Source: Bimuria novae-zelandiae CBS 107.79 (taxonomy: Eukaryota > Ascomycota > Dothideomycetes > Pleosporales > Didymosphaeriaceae). From it: a stretch of DNA of 64,000 nucleotides. Under the pieces are notes generated by a model that was not told the DNA's origin, made no database searches, and saw nothing but the letters and a program-made list of their open reading frames with translations. The position numbers and the translations under genes are program-made. Below, piece after piece: positions 31,056 through 42,597 of the stretch. The stretch spans positions 343,826-407,825 of the forward strand of contig ML976713.1 in NCBI GenBank assembly GCA_010015655.1. The letters are read 5' to 3'. How positions within the stretch are numbered: position 1 is the stretch's first letter; every line of letters begins with the position of its first letter.

Positions 31056-32980
31056 AGTCGGGCACCCTAGTTTCCGACACCCCATAGTTTCCGACAGCCC
31101 CGCAACCTCGCCCCCCACTATACACTACGACTAAATATTAACTTTAAACAACTTAATTCTTTGCTAATTTTAAAAATATTTTTTACATTATTTTCGCTGC
31201 CTTTAAATAGCTAAATATATAGAAGAAGATATCTAGAATACGCTTATAGACCTTAAATCTAGGGTCGCTTTAGCTACTATTACTACCTAACACGGGGTCC
31301 TACGCAATACTTTTCGCGACTACTTTAATAGTACCTAACCCTATTAGTACGCTTATAACGGTAAATAATAGCTTATAACTATTTAAGAAGAGCTTCTAGA
31401 GAAATAAATTCTTTAGTAAAAGGCCTTTAGTTATGCGCTAACGCACGCATAAGTACGGGCTATTATAATTATTATTCTTAAGTAATAAGGTAACTATAAG
31501 AACCTAGGGAAGAAGTAGACTAGTTACTTTATATAACGCTACCTAGCTATTAAGTTAAAATTAGGTTACTAAACTAGCTAGGAACGCGTAAATAAGGCTA
31601 CTCTAGAAAATATTAGGCACTTATTTAACCTGTACGAAATAGTAAGCTAGATTCCCCCTTAGCGCAGGTATAATGCTAACAAGGGCAGTATTATAGAGGG
31701 CTAGGGTATTAATAGGCTTGTTATAGGCTCCTCGCAAGAGAGCCTAAACGCTATACTAGTTAAGATAATAAATGCCCGTACTTAAACCTTTATAGTAGAG
31801 TATATCTCTGCGCTTAGCGTCGCTTTAAACCCCCTTATTATCTTTAAGGCTAAGAGTATCTAGGAGCAGTGGTTTAAGAAGGAGTTTTTAGCTTAGAACC
31901 TAGGCTAGCATGTTACCTTTTCGTAAAATAGATAGACGAGTAATAATATCGCTATCGTGTGGCTAGAAAAGGTGTTTTTGCTATAAACTAAGCCTAATAA
32001 TCCCTCTAAGGCACGGTTACTTATCGTTAATAGCTATAGTAGTTATACTTTAGATAAATTTATAACTATATATTACTTAAATAATATCTACTTACTCTTT
32101 TTCCCTGCTTATACTTCACATCTACTCTAGCCTTTAGATTTAGGCTGTTTCTTAAGTCTAAAGGCGGCGTATCGGCGCTTTATTAGCGAATATATAGCTT
32201 AGATAGATAAAATAAAGCTTAGGAAGGCTAAGTTTCTCGAATTTTATACAAAAGTACGTAAAATTAGCCTTCGAGAGCAGTGCATCTGATCTAGGTAGAA
32301 GGCAATAGGCTTATACCCTAAAAGCGTAAGGAAGCCCTTAGGTTCTCGCTGGGTATAGTGCGCGAACGGCCGTCAACACCACCCCCTTTTACTATGGATA
32401 TTAGGATGCCAAAACGCGGCAGCGATATTATAAAGCTGTTTTTTAGAAGAACTTCTTACTAACTATATAACAATGCGTTTAGCTTACTACTATAGCGTTT
32501 AACTATACCTTAATAATAGTTACTATATAAGACCGTGAGATTGCTTCCTTACGTAAGCAGGTGGAGCAAGCTAACCTGCTAAAACGCTATAAAGTTATAA
32601 CTAATCTAAATAATTTCTTTATAAGTCTTGTAGAAGTTCTCTCTTAAACTAATTAAGAGCCTGCTTAACGTGTTCGCAAGGTGAGAAGCGTAAAGCAAGG
32701 AGTTATTATTATAGAGAAAGAGAGTAGCTCTAAGGAGGAAGTAGAGTAATTATTAGTGCAACGTTTAGCACGGAATTAATAACTAACATAATAGTATCTT
32801 AATTATAATTTAAGTGTAGATAAAGAAAGCAATTAAAATCCTTTAAATACGATTTTTTTAATACTTTTTTAAAATTATTTAATAAAGCTGTGAGCACATT
32901 CGCAACGTAGAGTGGTGGCAGCGGCGAAATTTGGCGGGGTGTCGGAAAATGGGGGGTGTCGGAAACTAGGGTGCCCGACT
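31056..32980 (+). mobile_element. RIP-degraded Fot1/pogo transposon with TIRs and TA duplication
   Basis: The ends are AGTCGGGCACCCTAGTTTCC and its complement, about 48 bp of terminal inverted repeat, flanked by TA on each side (31,054-31,055; 32,981-32,982). The plus strand has a pogo/Fot DDE transposase in ruins: IFKAKSIQEQWFK-like, then LG-HVTFS, TSNNIAIVWLEKVF, KARLLIV-SYSS and YLNNIYLLF. Many Gln and Trp positions are TAG/TAA and the catalytic Asp segment is altered. The element is complete in outline (1,925 bp) but dead. Confidence 0.88.
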
Positions 32981-32982
32981 TA

Positions 32983-33693
32983 ATGTTCGCTGCGGCCCTC
33001 GGTTATGTCGCAGTGTAATTGGCGGAGGGCAGAACTTGTGATCAAACCTCAACTGTGGAAGCGTCAGTAACAGATAGGCACAGCAAAGGGTTCATTTCAC
33101 GCAGTGTTGCTGAATACCATAGGTAGCGTCTTTCTTGGAGTTTTGGCAAGTTGCCGCGATGACCGGGATCCAGATCCGACAGCCCTAGGCTACAATAGGT
33201 ATGCGCGCGACCACCACCAAACAAGAGCATGCCGGCCTTCGAAAGAATGTGAATCAGATCACCTTTGATGTAATAGCCTTTCTCACCGGTGCATCGTATA
33301 CAGTTATGGGTATAAATCCGTAGACCTATGGGACGATATGCTTGCCTATGATTGGGTATTGAAAGATATGACGCGGCAACTAAGTAGAGACCGCGTAGAT
33401 ATTTCAACTCTACTCGCTACTTAGACATTGAGCTTCGTTGAACGTACTCATACTATTCTCACCAATGCTTGGGACCTGATCTGCCGGCTGGTAGAACCGC
33501 TCACAGCTGTCATCAAGGGAGCTGATGACCAACGCGCCGTCCCCATGCGGCTAGCGCGGAGCGGGGTGGTGAGCTGCGTAACCATCTTGAGGCAACACTT
33601 TCCCACGACATTGCATTTCTCTTTCTTTCTATTCATAAATGCAGGGGAACTTACGTATAGTTCAAATGCTTTGACTCTCGTTCGCTGTTCCAC
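32983..33693. other. Intergenic region with an unassigned 121-codon minus-strand frame
   Basis: A frame at 33,407-33,042 (minus) encodes a short sequence with GEKGYYIKGDLIHIL and LLFGGGRAHTYC but no recognisable family. It may be the relic of a longer gene cut by the Fot insertion. The remaining bases up to 33,693 probably hold the promoter of the next gene. Confidence 0.4.
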
Positions 33694-35124
33694 GTGTCTT
33701 CCACCCGCTTGCAAACACGCGACAAGCGCCAAACTCTGGGGTACCGGGATCCGCCCTTGACGATGGCTTCGCTCACGGAGGATGCGGCCTCTGAAGAAAC
33801 ACAGGTTACGCCGAAAACTTCTTCAGTTGCTGATGATTTCGTCGTTCAGTCCATCTCTCGCGACGACTACGGCCGCGACTTTTGGCGGCACTTTCGCGTG
33901 CCAAAGGAAAAGCAGAGGGAGCGTCAGTCCATATATTGGTGCACAAAGAAGGGGCACGTCCAAAAAAGGCCGTTTGTTGACCTTCGCCATCACCCAATTT
34001 TTGATACGTCAAGCTGGACTCTGATTCCAAAAGCCAACAAGAACAACATGCCCCCAAAAAAGTGCCACCTGCTCAGCCTACCGAAGGAACTTCGTCTCCT
34101 AATCTGGTCCTACGTCCTGACGGATCCGTCATTACCGCGGGCCACATTGGAGATTGACCGAGCGCCCAAAGCCCCGAGCAAGACTTCGCTGCGTTTTCCG
34201 CACCCTTGCATTCGAACCACGATCCAGCCAGCCAGAAATACATCGATCAGTATCGATATTCTCGCCACAAACGACTTTATCTACCGAGAAGCTCTCCCAA
34301 TCCTCTACCACTCTGTCACGTTTGCTGCTCTGGATCTCCAAGGCATATTCATGCCGTTCTTGAGCACTCTCTCGTCGTTTGCGCACTCCCATATCCGATT
34401 CGTGAAGCTGCGGATCCCCAACGCTATATACGAAACCGATCCCTTAAGCCCTTGCAGCCAACCCATGCTGCTAGTGAATTGGGCTATCACCTGCGCACAA
34501 GTAGCGAAAATAGAAAACCTGAGAGAAGTTAAGATTGAAGGCTACACGCCATTCTTTCTTGTGAAGCGCATCAGAGATGGCATTTTGAAACCCCTCCTCA
34601 AGATCAAAGCAAAGAAGTCCTTCAGCCCCGAAGTGGATGCCGAGGCGCAAGAAGCGCTCAGAGAAGCAGAAAAAGTGCTTGCAGACCAAGCCGAGCTGCG
34701 TAGTCGCCGCACACTGTACGAAGCTGCAGAGCACGCACCAAAAGAACTTCATAATGAGGCGCGGCTTCAGAAAGCAAAGGAAGACAGTTTGGATGCAATT
34801 CGGATTCAAATGCTGACCCCCAGGACTTTGGAGGCGCAGATCGGACGTGATAATAGGGACGTGTCGGGACTGCGGCAGTTCGAGCAGGAGCTGCAAGAAC
34901 ACGAAAATTCCAATACGGCGGTGGAAGAGGAGCCGCTGGGGGAAGTTGACCTGGATCTGGGAGAGTGGGAGGTTGTAGTACTGGACAGTGGGGATGACAT
35001 AGCGAAAGGGAGTGGGAGTGAGAATGGCCAGAACACGGATGATGAGGATGCGTGGACGGATGCAGCTTCAACACTTGTTGAGACTAAAAGTCGGGAACTT
35101 TTCGTTCAATTGGACATGATTTGA
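33694..35124 (+). CDS. F-box/2EXR-like protein
   Basis: A single open frame of 476 codons; an internal ATG at 33,763 (MASLTEDAAS) is an alternative start. From about residue 122 it reads CHLLSLPKELRLLIWSYVLT, the LP-E-R-IW-Y motif of fungal F-box-like or 2EXR domains. NDFIYREALPILYHSVTF follows, the usual 'N..I..EALP+LY....F' continuation. Residues 300-390 are charged and helix-forming (EAQEALREAEKVLADQAEL), probably a coiled coil. The acidic C-terminus has EEEPLGEVDLDLGEWEVVVLD. Members usually recruit substrates to SCF ubiquitin ligases or are of unknown role. The gene looks intact, with no RIP-type stops, and lies just outside the putative metabolite locus. Confidence 0.8.
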   Translation: MSSTRLQTRDKRQTLGYRDPPLTMASLTEDAASEETQVTPKTSSVADDFVVQSISRDDYGRDFWRHFRVPKEKQRERQSIYWCTKKGHVQKRPFVDLRHHPIFDTSSWTLIPKANKNNMPPKKCHLLSLPKELRLLIWSYVLTDPSLPRATLEIDRAPKAPSKTSLRFPHPCIRTTIQPARNTSISIDILATNDFIYREALPILYHSVTFAALDLQGIFMPFLSTLSSFAHSHIRFVKLRIPNAIYETDPLSPCSQPMLLVNWAITCAQVAKIENLREVKIEGYTPFFLVKRIRDGILKPLLKIKAKKSFSPEVDAEAQEALREAEKVLADQAELRSRRTLYEAAEHAPKELHNEARLQKAKEDSLDAIRIQMLTPRTLEAQIGRDNRDVSGLRQFEQELQEHENSNTAVEEEPLGEVDLDLGEWEVVVLDSGDDIAKGSGSENGQNTDDEDAWTDAASTLVETKSRELFVQLDMI

Positions 35125-35476
35125 TTTGTTCAAAATAATGTTTTTATGTGGTTGTAGGAGCCGGTTCCTTTAGCGAAGTGGAAAGTGAGACGCTGATGAA
35201 TGTCATCATCAACTTGCATTAGCTTCCACCTCCGTCATTCCCCATTTCCAAACAATTAGTCGTGTACAATAACCTACTCGAGGATTCGTGACCCGATTTG
35301 AGACTCAATACCCATTTCACTGACTCTCTCCTAACTACATGCGGGAGCCGAACTTCCGCAACACAGGCTCCCTCCGCCATCTAAATCAATCGAACGCAGA
35401 ACCTTCTGCATACCTTTGCCTCACTGGAAGCCCCTGAAGTATTTGAGGGTACTACTTTGGTCTTGGATGATTGTAC
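35125..35476. other. Intergenic region
   Basis: About 350 bases between the convergent F-box-like gene and the minus-strand unknown gene. No repeat, RNA or coding signal was seen. Confidence 0.5.
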
Positions 35477-36335
35477 CTACAAAACGTTTCTCTGATACCA
35501 GCCGGGAAGAGGAGTCATCGCCACAGCATTCATAATCGTGTTTGTCGGCTCGTTCGAGTCGGCAGCTGTAGCCAGTGTGTCACTCGCATTTTCGGACGTT
35601 GGAAGCGCTGGACTATCGGGGGTAGAGCCGCTTGCCGTCTGCACCATGGTTGTATCTTCACGGTCTGGCATTCCCGTATCAACGCTTGCAGCCCGCTCAT
35701 GGGGAGCTGGTTGATCTCCTAGTGTAGTATACATAGCAGATAGGTCACGGCTATTCGATGTTTCCGGTGAGGGTTGGTCTGCGGGGTATAACTGCCAGCC
35801 GCCTAGAGTAGGGGGAGCGGCGGGCGACTGGGCATCCCCAACGGTGTGTGAGCGAGATGGGGATTCGTATGGAGTAGCGGGAAGCGTCTCACGAGCAGGC
35901 ACAGTAGTCGTACCGCGGTGGAGGTCCACCCTGTGTGGCAGAAGCTTTGACCGGACGTAAGCTTCCGCAACCGCAAGCAGAGGCAGGAAATCCTTAACCG
36001 ACGAAATAAACTACTGAGTTAGCTAAATCACTAGCACGATACCCGTCATACCTCCTCCTCTCTCATGCGAGCACGCGCGTGACTCAGGATCGGTTTATTG
36101 GTATTGGAATCCTGCTCGGTGTAAGTACTAGTCGCGTTGGAGTGACAATTACCAACCAGAGCAACGGAGCGCATGACGTTGGAGAGGGGGAATGAGGGAT
36201 GCGCGGATGAGGACCAGGTGGCGCTATCAATCGTGACGGTCCTAGGTATTGCGAAGAATCGCGACTTTGCGTTGGCGATAAGGATGTGAAGGATGATTTG
36301 AGGATCGGAAAGTACATCTTATATTCTTGCATAAG
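35477..36335 (-). CDS. Unrecognised protein, 5' end uncertain
   Basis: Two exons can be joined: about 36,335-36,052 (DPQIILHILIANAKSRFFAI, TVTIDSATWSSSAHPSFPLS, LSHARARMREEE) and 35,993-35,477 (FLPLLAVAEAYVRSKLLPHR, then a Pro/Ser/Thr-rich tail ending GWYQRNVL). The 58-bp intron (GTATGA...AAG, 36,051-35,994) restores the frame at E-D-F. The start codon is not clear: an AG at about 36,335 could be an acceptor for a further 5' exon. The second exon is low-complexity and acidic, suggesting disorder. No family is recognised. The reverse-strand neighbour upstream is the C-terminus of the Zn2Cys6 pseudogene. Confidence 0.45.
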
Positions 36336-37495
36336 ATTCACACTGAGGAGCAGATCGAATGTTATTTCTATACTAGGTGCTTCATTTGTCGACCATTCCT
36401 CGAACAGATAGTATCCCCCATTACGTACTCTCAGCCTCGCTCACATCCGAACCCGAAGCTTCAAGAACCATATCCGCGTACCGATGCACCAACTCCTCCA
36501 ACCGCAAGTGCTCCGGATCGTCCGCACTGTTGAAGATCTTGACTGGATATTGACACTGCACATGCCTCACGCGCAGCTTACTTGTAGACAAGTCGTCTTT
36601 CCTTATGCTTGTGTACTGATGCAGAATTTCCAACTCGTCCGGACCCATCTCTTTCCAAATCATGTGGAAGATGGTGTAAGCCAGGTACCAATTCTCTCCC
36701 TGGTCGTGAAGACCTTTTGCCGCAAGGATTACTGTGCTCTGCACCTCCTTCAGCTCTTCCAGAGAGGAGGCAGAGTCGGAACGCTGTAAGGCTTTGAGCC
36801 GCTCGAACCCAAGAAAAGCAAGATAGCTGAGAAAGTGTGTCATGTACATATCGGATTTGTCGAAACCATGACGCAGGTAGTATAGTCTCAGGATGGTCTC
36901 GAGGTATATTTTGGATCTTCTCACGATCGTGGGCAGCTCATTCAACAAAGGGGTTCTTTCGCATGGTTCTCCGGTGTTCATGATCGCTTCGCATAGAGTT
37001 ATCATAACAAAGTGATACAGCGCACTTTGGACATGGTATCAGTGATAGGTTCTTGAACAGCTTACATCGGTAAACTTGGTGGGAAGAAGTGTGGCTTACT
37101 AAAGTTTAAGCTGAAAATGAAAGACGGCCTTCCCTGGTGCTAACTCAACTGGTAGTGCAGAATACCAATCAAGGAGCTTCGGGATGAATTCGATCAGTTT
37201 CTGGGAGCATTCTTCGCGCTATCCTCTTTATCAAAGAGATGACGGCCCAGATTGTTGACAATGACAGACAGTTCTGCGCGAGATCTGAAGGTCCGCCCAA
37301 AGTCTATGGCAGTCAAAGCGCGGGAGAGAGGATACTACAAATATAATTCGCCGAACCAAGCCGGATCTTCAGTACAAGAGGGCAACGGTGTCTTCGGTTT
37401 TTCCTTCTGTGAACCAAATAACTCATGTATATCCCCCTCTGCCACTAGAGGTAAGCTATCTCCTATATACCCAGGCGCAAACATCCTAGATAACT

Positions 37496-37594
37496 GGCAA
37501 ACAGCAAACAAAAGGAAAATAAGCCATCAGCTCGGTGGCAAACATCAAAAACAAACAAAAGGAAAACAAGCCATCAGCTCAGTGGCAAACATCA
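37496..37594. repeat. Short tandem repeat within the regulator gene
   Basis: Two units of 41 and 47 bases begin GGCAAACA and contain AAACAAAAGGAAAA and AAGCCATCAGCTC, followed by a partial third start. The repeat lies in the broken part of the Zn2Cys6 gene near the hAT insertion, probably in a former intron or poorly conserved loop. Confidence 0.75.
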
Positions 37595-37690
37595 AACCTC
37601 ACACCTTCACGAGCCGCGGAATCCTGTAATGATTACATAATATCATGTATGCAATGTTAACACAACGTTCGTGAGCCATGTGGTGGCAAG

Positions 37691-40600
37691 CAGAGTTGCC
37701 AACAATCAATCAATCTATCAATCAATTAGTATTTTTGCTCAAATTGATCCTATCAATCGAATCAATCTCTCTCTCTCTCCATAATCAATCAGTTCAGTTT
37801 TTTCCTATTTTTTTGATTGATTGATTGATTCTTTTAATCTATTTTTACGCCGTATTTAACGCTAAGAAGGCCTTTTAAAGCAGTAATATTAATAAGTATA
37901 GTTAATTATACGTATTATTAGTGTTAGTTATTTAGTGTTTTTAGTAATTTCCTAATTAGGTAATTAGCTAGCTTAACACCCGAATTTTAGCGCGTCTGCC
38001 CTCTCTATTAATACTCTCTCCTACCCTCCTCCTACACTCTCTCGCACCCTCTCTCTTACACGTATATAATAGCCTTAGGTTTACGAAATAAAAGCAAAAG
38101 GAGCTTTCTAAGTATAGTAAAAAGGCTAGCAGCGTTACTAGTTGTCGCGCCTAGCTTATAGAGTACACAGGACCAGCTAGCAACTTAGGGTAGCCAAAGC
38201 TTTAAGACTAAGCTCTAGGACCTTAACGCTATAGCTTTTAACGCAAAGTCTTTGCTCTTAATTAACACGCTCTTAAGGCCCTCGAACGTATTAACGCCCT
38301 CTTATAGGCTACTAAAGATACTAACGCTATCCTCTTAAGCTACGTTAAGTAGGGCTACTACTACTCCCTTAGTTACCTCCTTACCTAGCTCTAACAGCCC
38401 TAGGCTCGAATTTAACGCTTAGTTTACTAATAACTTTAACGGCATTAACTAGGTAAGGTTACTATAGTATATAAAGCCTCTGCGTACGTAGAGGTTTAAG
38501 AAGTCCTTGCTTTATAAACACGGGTATCGCGTTGCTCTCTAGGCAAATATGCAGCGTATATTTTTCGTCTACTACTATTACTATATACACAAAGTACCTG
38601 GTAATTAATTTATTAAAGAGACGACAAGCTCTACATCGTCAGCATGGAACCATGTAGAGCAGAGACGGCCAGGCCATAGGCACTTTCGCCCAGGCAAACA
38701 GTTAACTCCATTAGAGTTAGGGCAGCGTACTCTCGCTAGCTTTATAAGCGCCGGCGTTAGCGTGCTGCAAGAGGTGTCTAACACCCTAAGAAATTTTAAT
38801 TAATAGCGTTTTTAACTTGCTCTAGTTAGCTAGCTTACTAAGAATAATTACTTACTACGCAAAGTAGAGACGCCGTCCTTTTAAGAGCTCTTACGCGCCG
38901 CTAACCTAGAGGCTAAGCTAGCTACTTTTTAAAGTTATATAACTATTACTACCTTCCTATTAAGGTTATACGTAAATTTATAGCTTTATATATAAACTAA
39001 GCTTGCTCGCGCCCTTAGCAAAATCTATATTAGCTTTAATAGCTAGTCTATAAAAGGTGGCAAGAGTGCGTTTTGTAGGCTTGTTACTTACTACGTTAAT
39101 AGTCGTGGCAAGCTTTATAACCTGCCTTTTACCCTCTCTTAACTTAGTAGTGTGCATACAGGCGAGAAAGTCGCTATAGTTATTATTAAGACGCTACAGG
39201 CCTTTAGTATTAATAGTAGCTTAGTTAGGTACTTTATACTTAATAATGCGATAAATAATAATATAGCCCTTAAGGCGCTAGGCGCCTATTATAGCTTTAC
39301 CTTACAGGACTAACGCCTCCGCTGCTTACCTCACTCGCTTAACTTAGTAGGGTAAACTATAATATTTAAAACTAATAAAGACGCCTTTAATAACAACACC
39401 TTATAGTTTAGACTCGAGGAGAAATACCTACGCGAGTGGCAAGAAAAGGGCCCTATTAGAGTCCTTATAGACGTTATACACTTAATATTAACGCCTTAGT
39501 AACATGACCTTTTTAACGACTTTTAATATTTAACACGTAAGGTAGGAGAGCCTCTACGGCTTTTTAAACCTATTAAGCCTATCGTCACTTGCTAAAATAG
39601 CTACTTTAACTTTATAAAAAGAGTAGTCCTCCTCCACCGCGTAATTAATACTCTTATTAATTACAGGGTAGAGAAGACGCTATAGGATAAGTCCTTAGCT
39701 TACGCGCGTGGTAGGGCTCCTGTTAATAAAACACCTATAAAAAGCCTTACTACTACTAATTAGGCTATAATTAGTTAGTATATCGAAGTCCTCTAGCCCT
39801 TAAAGGAGGCTATAAAGAGACTTAAAGGCTATAGCGACTCTAGCTATTTTAGTGCAATCTACGAGATATACCTTACTTTTAAGTACCTCCTCTCCTACTT
39901 TAAGTAGCTTGTTAAGAGCTTTTAAGATGTTAATTTTAATAAGCCCGACGCTTTAGAGGACTACTTAAAGATTAACATAACTATAGCCTACTTAAAGCTC
40001 TTAAAGTATTATAAGCTCCTTAAAAAGACGCTTGTTTATTACGCCTCTATAGTCCTCTACCCTTACTACAAGTACTACTTTGTTAACGCATGGACTAGAG
40101 AGTACAAAGTTTAGCTTAATTAAGCTAATTAGCAATTCTAAGAGCTCTAGGCTATATATAAATTAGAGGATACTTACTCTATCGTCTCTCCTACGCGCAA
40201 ACAAGTAAAGCGCGTTAGTAATATTAATAACTACGCCAAGTTATACGTTAAGCCTCTAAGAGCTAAAACTTCTACTCTACTTATTAATAGTACTAATAAG
40301 TTTAATTACTAGTAGTATAATAAACTTAGCGTCCCTAAGGATCACGCATACTATATAGATCCTATTAGGTATTAAGTATCTCTCCGCGATTAATATCCCT
40401 GCCTTTTTTAGTTTATTATTAATCTCCTCTTAATCCTAGCGTCCTCTTGTTACTGTAAGAGAATATTTTCTAAGATTAGCAATATAATAGAGCTAAAACG
40501 TTAAAAAATAAGCCCTTAAATGCTCTCCACAATCACGTGCGTACGGAGTTGGCTAAGAGCTGGATACTCTCCACCCCAGGAGACCCTGGACGGCGAGCTC

Positions 40601-40845
40601 CCAGTAGAGCTCTCAGAGCTCGAGATGCACGATATCTATCAGGTATCGCAGTGGGATGACCCTGTCTAGCTTGTGCTGTACATATTTTATCTTAGCGCGA
40701 TTTTTCGATTAATTAATTAATTAATTATTAATCAAAAAGCCTTAAAATTAACCATTAATTAATTAATCAGTAACTCGAGGTCCTTGACGATCAATCAAAT
40801 CAATCTCAGCCCGAATTTTTGATTGATTGATTGTTGGCAACTCTG
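37691..40845 (+). mobile_element. RIP-degraded full-length hAT transposon with 8-bp target duplication
   Basis: The ends are CAGAGTTGCCAACAATCAAT and its complement. The target duplication GTGGCAAG lies at 37,683-37,690 and 40,846-40,853. The plus strand encodes a degraded hAT transposase. Near the C-terminus (about 40,335-40,570) it reads YYIDPIRY, VSLRD-YPCL, INLLLILASSCYCKRIFSKI, KISP-MLSTI and CVRSWLRAGY, the hAT dimerisation domain with the CVRSWL tail of a fungal subfamily. TAG/TAA stops are dense. The right third retains a less damaged GC-richer stretch (40,520-40,670). It lies in the Zn2Cys6 gene just after a splice donor, so probably in an intron. Confidence 0.9.
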
Positions 40846-42141
40846 GTGGCAAGTGCGACTTACGAACAATAGTAGTAGACACACCACGCCGTGAAGCCAT
40901 ACGCATGTTTTTTACGTTCAGTCCATGTTTGGCGCGGAGGCCCAAATATGTCCAAGTCGTTCGCCATGATGGCTGCTTGCGCAGCATATGTCATGCCTAA
41001 GTTGGACATGGAATACGCACCATAAAGCGAAAACATTAAAATCCCAGCCTGGACCTTAGTTATGTGACTCTTGCGGCTTCCCTCTTCCCAAAGTCGCTTT
41101 GCTTCGGCAAGGAATCTGTATCCTAGACTATGCGGGTTCCAATATTCGAGACGATCGAGAAGTGCTAGGTGGCAATGCTGATAATATTAAAGGTTAGACA
41201 CTGGTTTTTGTGCCCGTGTACTTTGATCTGCGGATGATCAGGGCAGAAACTTACACAAGCATAGGCCAAGACCACATTGACATGAAGTGACGAACAGTTC
41301 CTCTTTGATCCGGACAGCATGTCATCAAGGAATAGATCCTTTTGAAACGCGGGCCACGATGGATACTCATATTAAAAGTAGAGTTTCAACAGAAGCCTCA
41401 AGAGGTCATCATCCACCGATACTTGGGTCCAATCCGAAGGCTTCACAGCCTCTAGTTTTGGATCAACAATCGTGGCTGATGAATAAGGCTTAGAATATTG
41501 AGGCCCGTATAGTTCGTTGATGGGTGGAAACGATGAGTCTTGGCCTTCTGGAACAGTAAATGCTCTCTGATATAGTACGGAGCCGAGAAATTGATTTTCT
41601 GCCGATTGCAGGAACGATGGCATTTGGTGTCGGAATGGAAACACGAAGCGGAATCTCGTCTCAGGCTCCACGTGTAGTTGCAGAAGAAGATCACCAGCCG
41701 TGACGTGGCGTAGGATTGACTCAACGTCGTGGCCTTCACGCAGGTGCCGGAGAATGGCCTGGGAATCGGCCTCCGGCCGAGAACGCAATGCGTGGATTAA
41801 TTCTTGCAATAGGCTCTGCGAGTTTTCGGCTTTCTGGGCCCGGGTTTCCAGGTCATCGTACTTGCGCTTGGCGGGAGTCAGTTCGTAGATGCATCGTGAT
41901 TGTCTCTTGCTGCACTCGCCGCATTCTGGCTGCGCTGCGTCGCACTGAAAGTGTTATCGCGAATTCAACGCCTGTCAATATCTCGGATGAATACCTTGCT
42001 TTTCCTAGTCCTGCACGGTGCGCACGCCCCAGGCGTGCGTTTTCGCTTCGCCGTTCGCGCTTCTGGGAGTTCAGATGGTAGTAGCGGTAGGCCGCCCAGA
42101 GGTTTCGGTAGGAGAAGGCGATGTGCGGTCTGCTGGCTCAT

Positions 42142-42597
42142 CCTGGCTCCCACTCGTCGCGCTTTATGTAGGTATGTGGTATGCTTAGTTGTTTGAACGA
42201 TGCTGTGTGGAGGAACGTCACGATGCGAGTGGTGGCGGAGGATCAACCCGTGGTGGCTTTTATTTGGCCGTGCTGCGTTCCGTTAAAATAGTGTATAATA
42301 GTGACGCCATTGCCTTCGCGATATAGTGCAATTAGTCTAATCTCCTCTTATTCAACTACAAAGAATCATAGTATAGGTCTCTAGTTCGAGCATACAGAAT
42401 TTTCAGGCTCCCTTTTGCAGACATGTACAGGTATGGTCCAGAAGCTTATTTGTAAGCAGGATACAGCTGTAACGGGTACTTCGGTGATACACGATCTTGC
42501 CACCGCTAGCAGGGAGGGACGGCCGACCCGATCCTGCCATAGGGTTGCGCCGGAGGCGATGGTTTGTAGTTATCCCTCGCATTGATATTATCGTTTC
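42142..42597. other. Upstream region of the Zn2Cys6 pseudogene
   Basis: About 450 bases upstream of the regulator start. It presumably held its promoter. No clear motif or gene was recognised. Confidence 0.45.

Larger units (their letters stand above)
36421..42141 (-). pseudogene. Zn2Cys6 transcription factor, disrupted and carrying a hAT insertion
   Basis: Exon 1 (42,141-41,995) starts MSQQTAHRLL and ends in CAPCRTRKSK. A 50-bp intron follows and exon 2 from 41,944 gives CDAAQPECGECSKRQSRCIY, completing the C6 zinc cluster, then a linker. The fungal regulator middle domain includes LRHLREGHDVESILRH, GDLLLQL, FLDDMLSG, YSMSNLGMTYAAQAAIMAND and GPPRQTWTER. After a donor at about 40,862 the gene is interrupted by the hAT at 37,691-40,845. 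It continues at 37,380-37,080 (AIDFGRTFRSRAELSVIVNN; LIEFIPKLLDWYSALP) and 37,035-36,421. Damage: TAA at 41,372-41,374, TAG at 37,335-37,337 and a frame change near 37,205. It is probably the former regulator of this region, but that is inference. Confidence 0.82.

Noticed and set aside
34132..35074. Minus-strand frames of 60-143 codons within the F-box-like gene
   Set aside because: Shadows of the 476-codon plus-strand frame, which has family motifs.
37252..37629. A 125-codon plus-strand frame
   Set aside because: Antisense to the Zn2Cys6 pseudogene and composed partly of the local tandem repeat.
37740..37790. ATCAATC/CTCTCT-rich stretch considered as an independent microsatellite or CRISPR-like repeat
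   Set aside because: It is the subterminal region of the hAT element with GATTGATT repeats; there are no regular spacers and the organism is a fungus.
40763..40987. A 74-codon minus-strand frame reaching into the hAT terminal repeat
   Set aside because: The regulator homology (NLGMTYAAQAAIMAND) lies in a different frame of the same strand; this one is a shadow.
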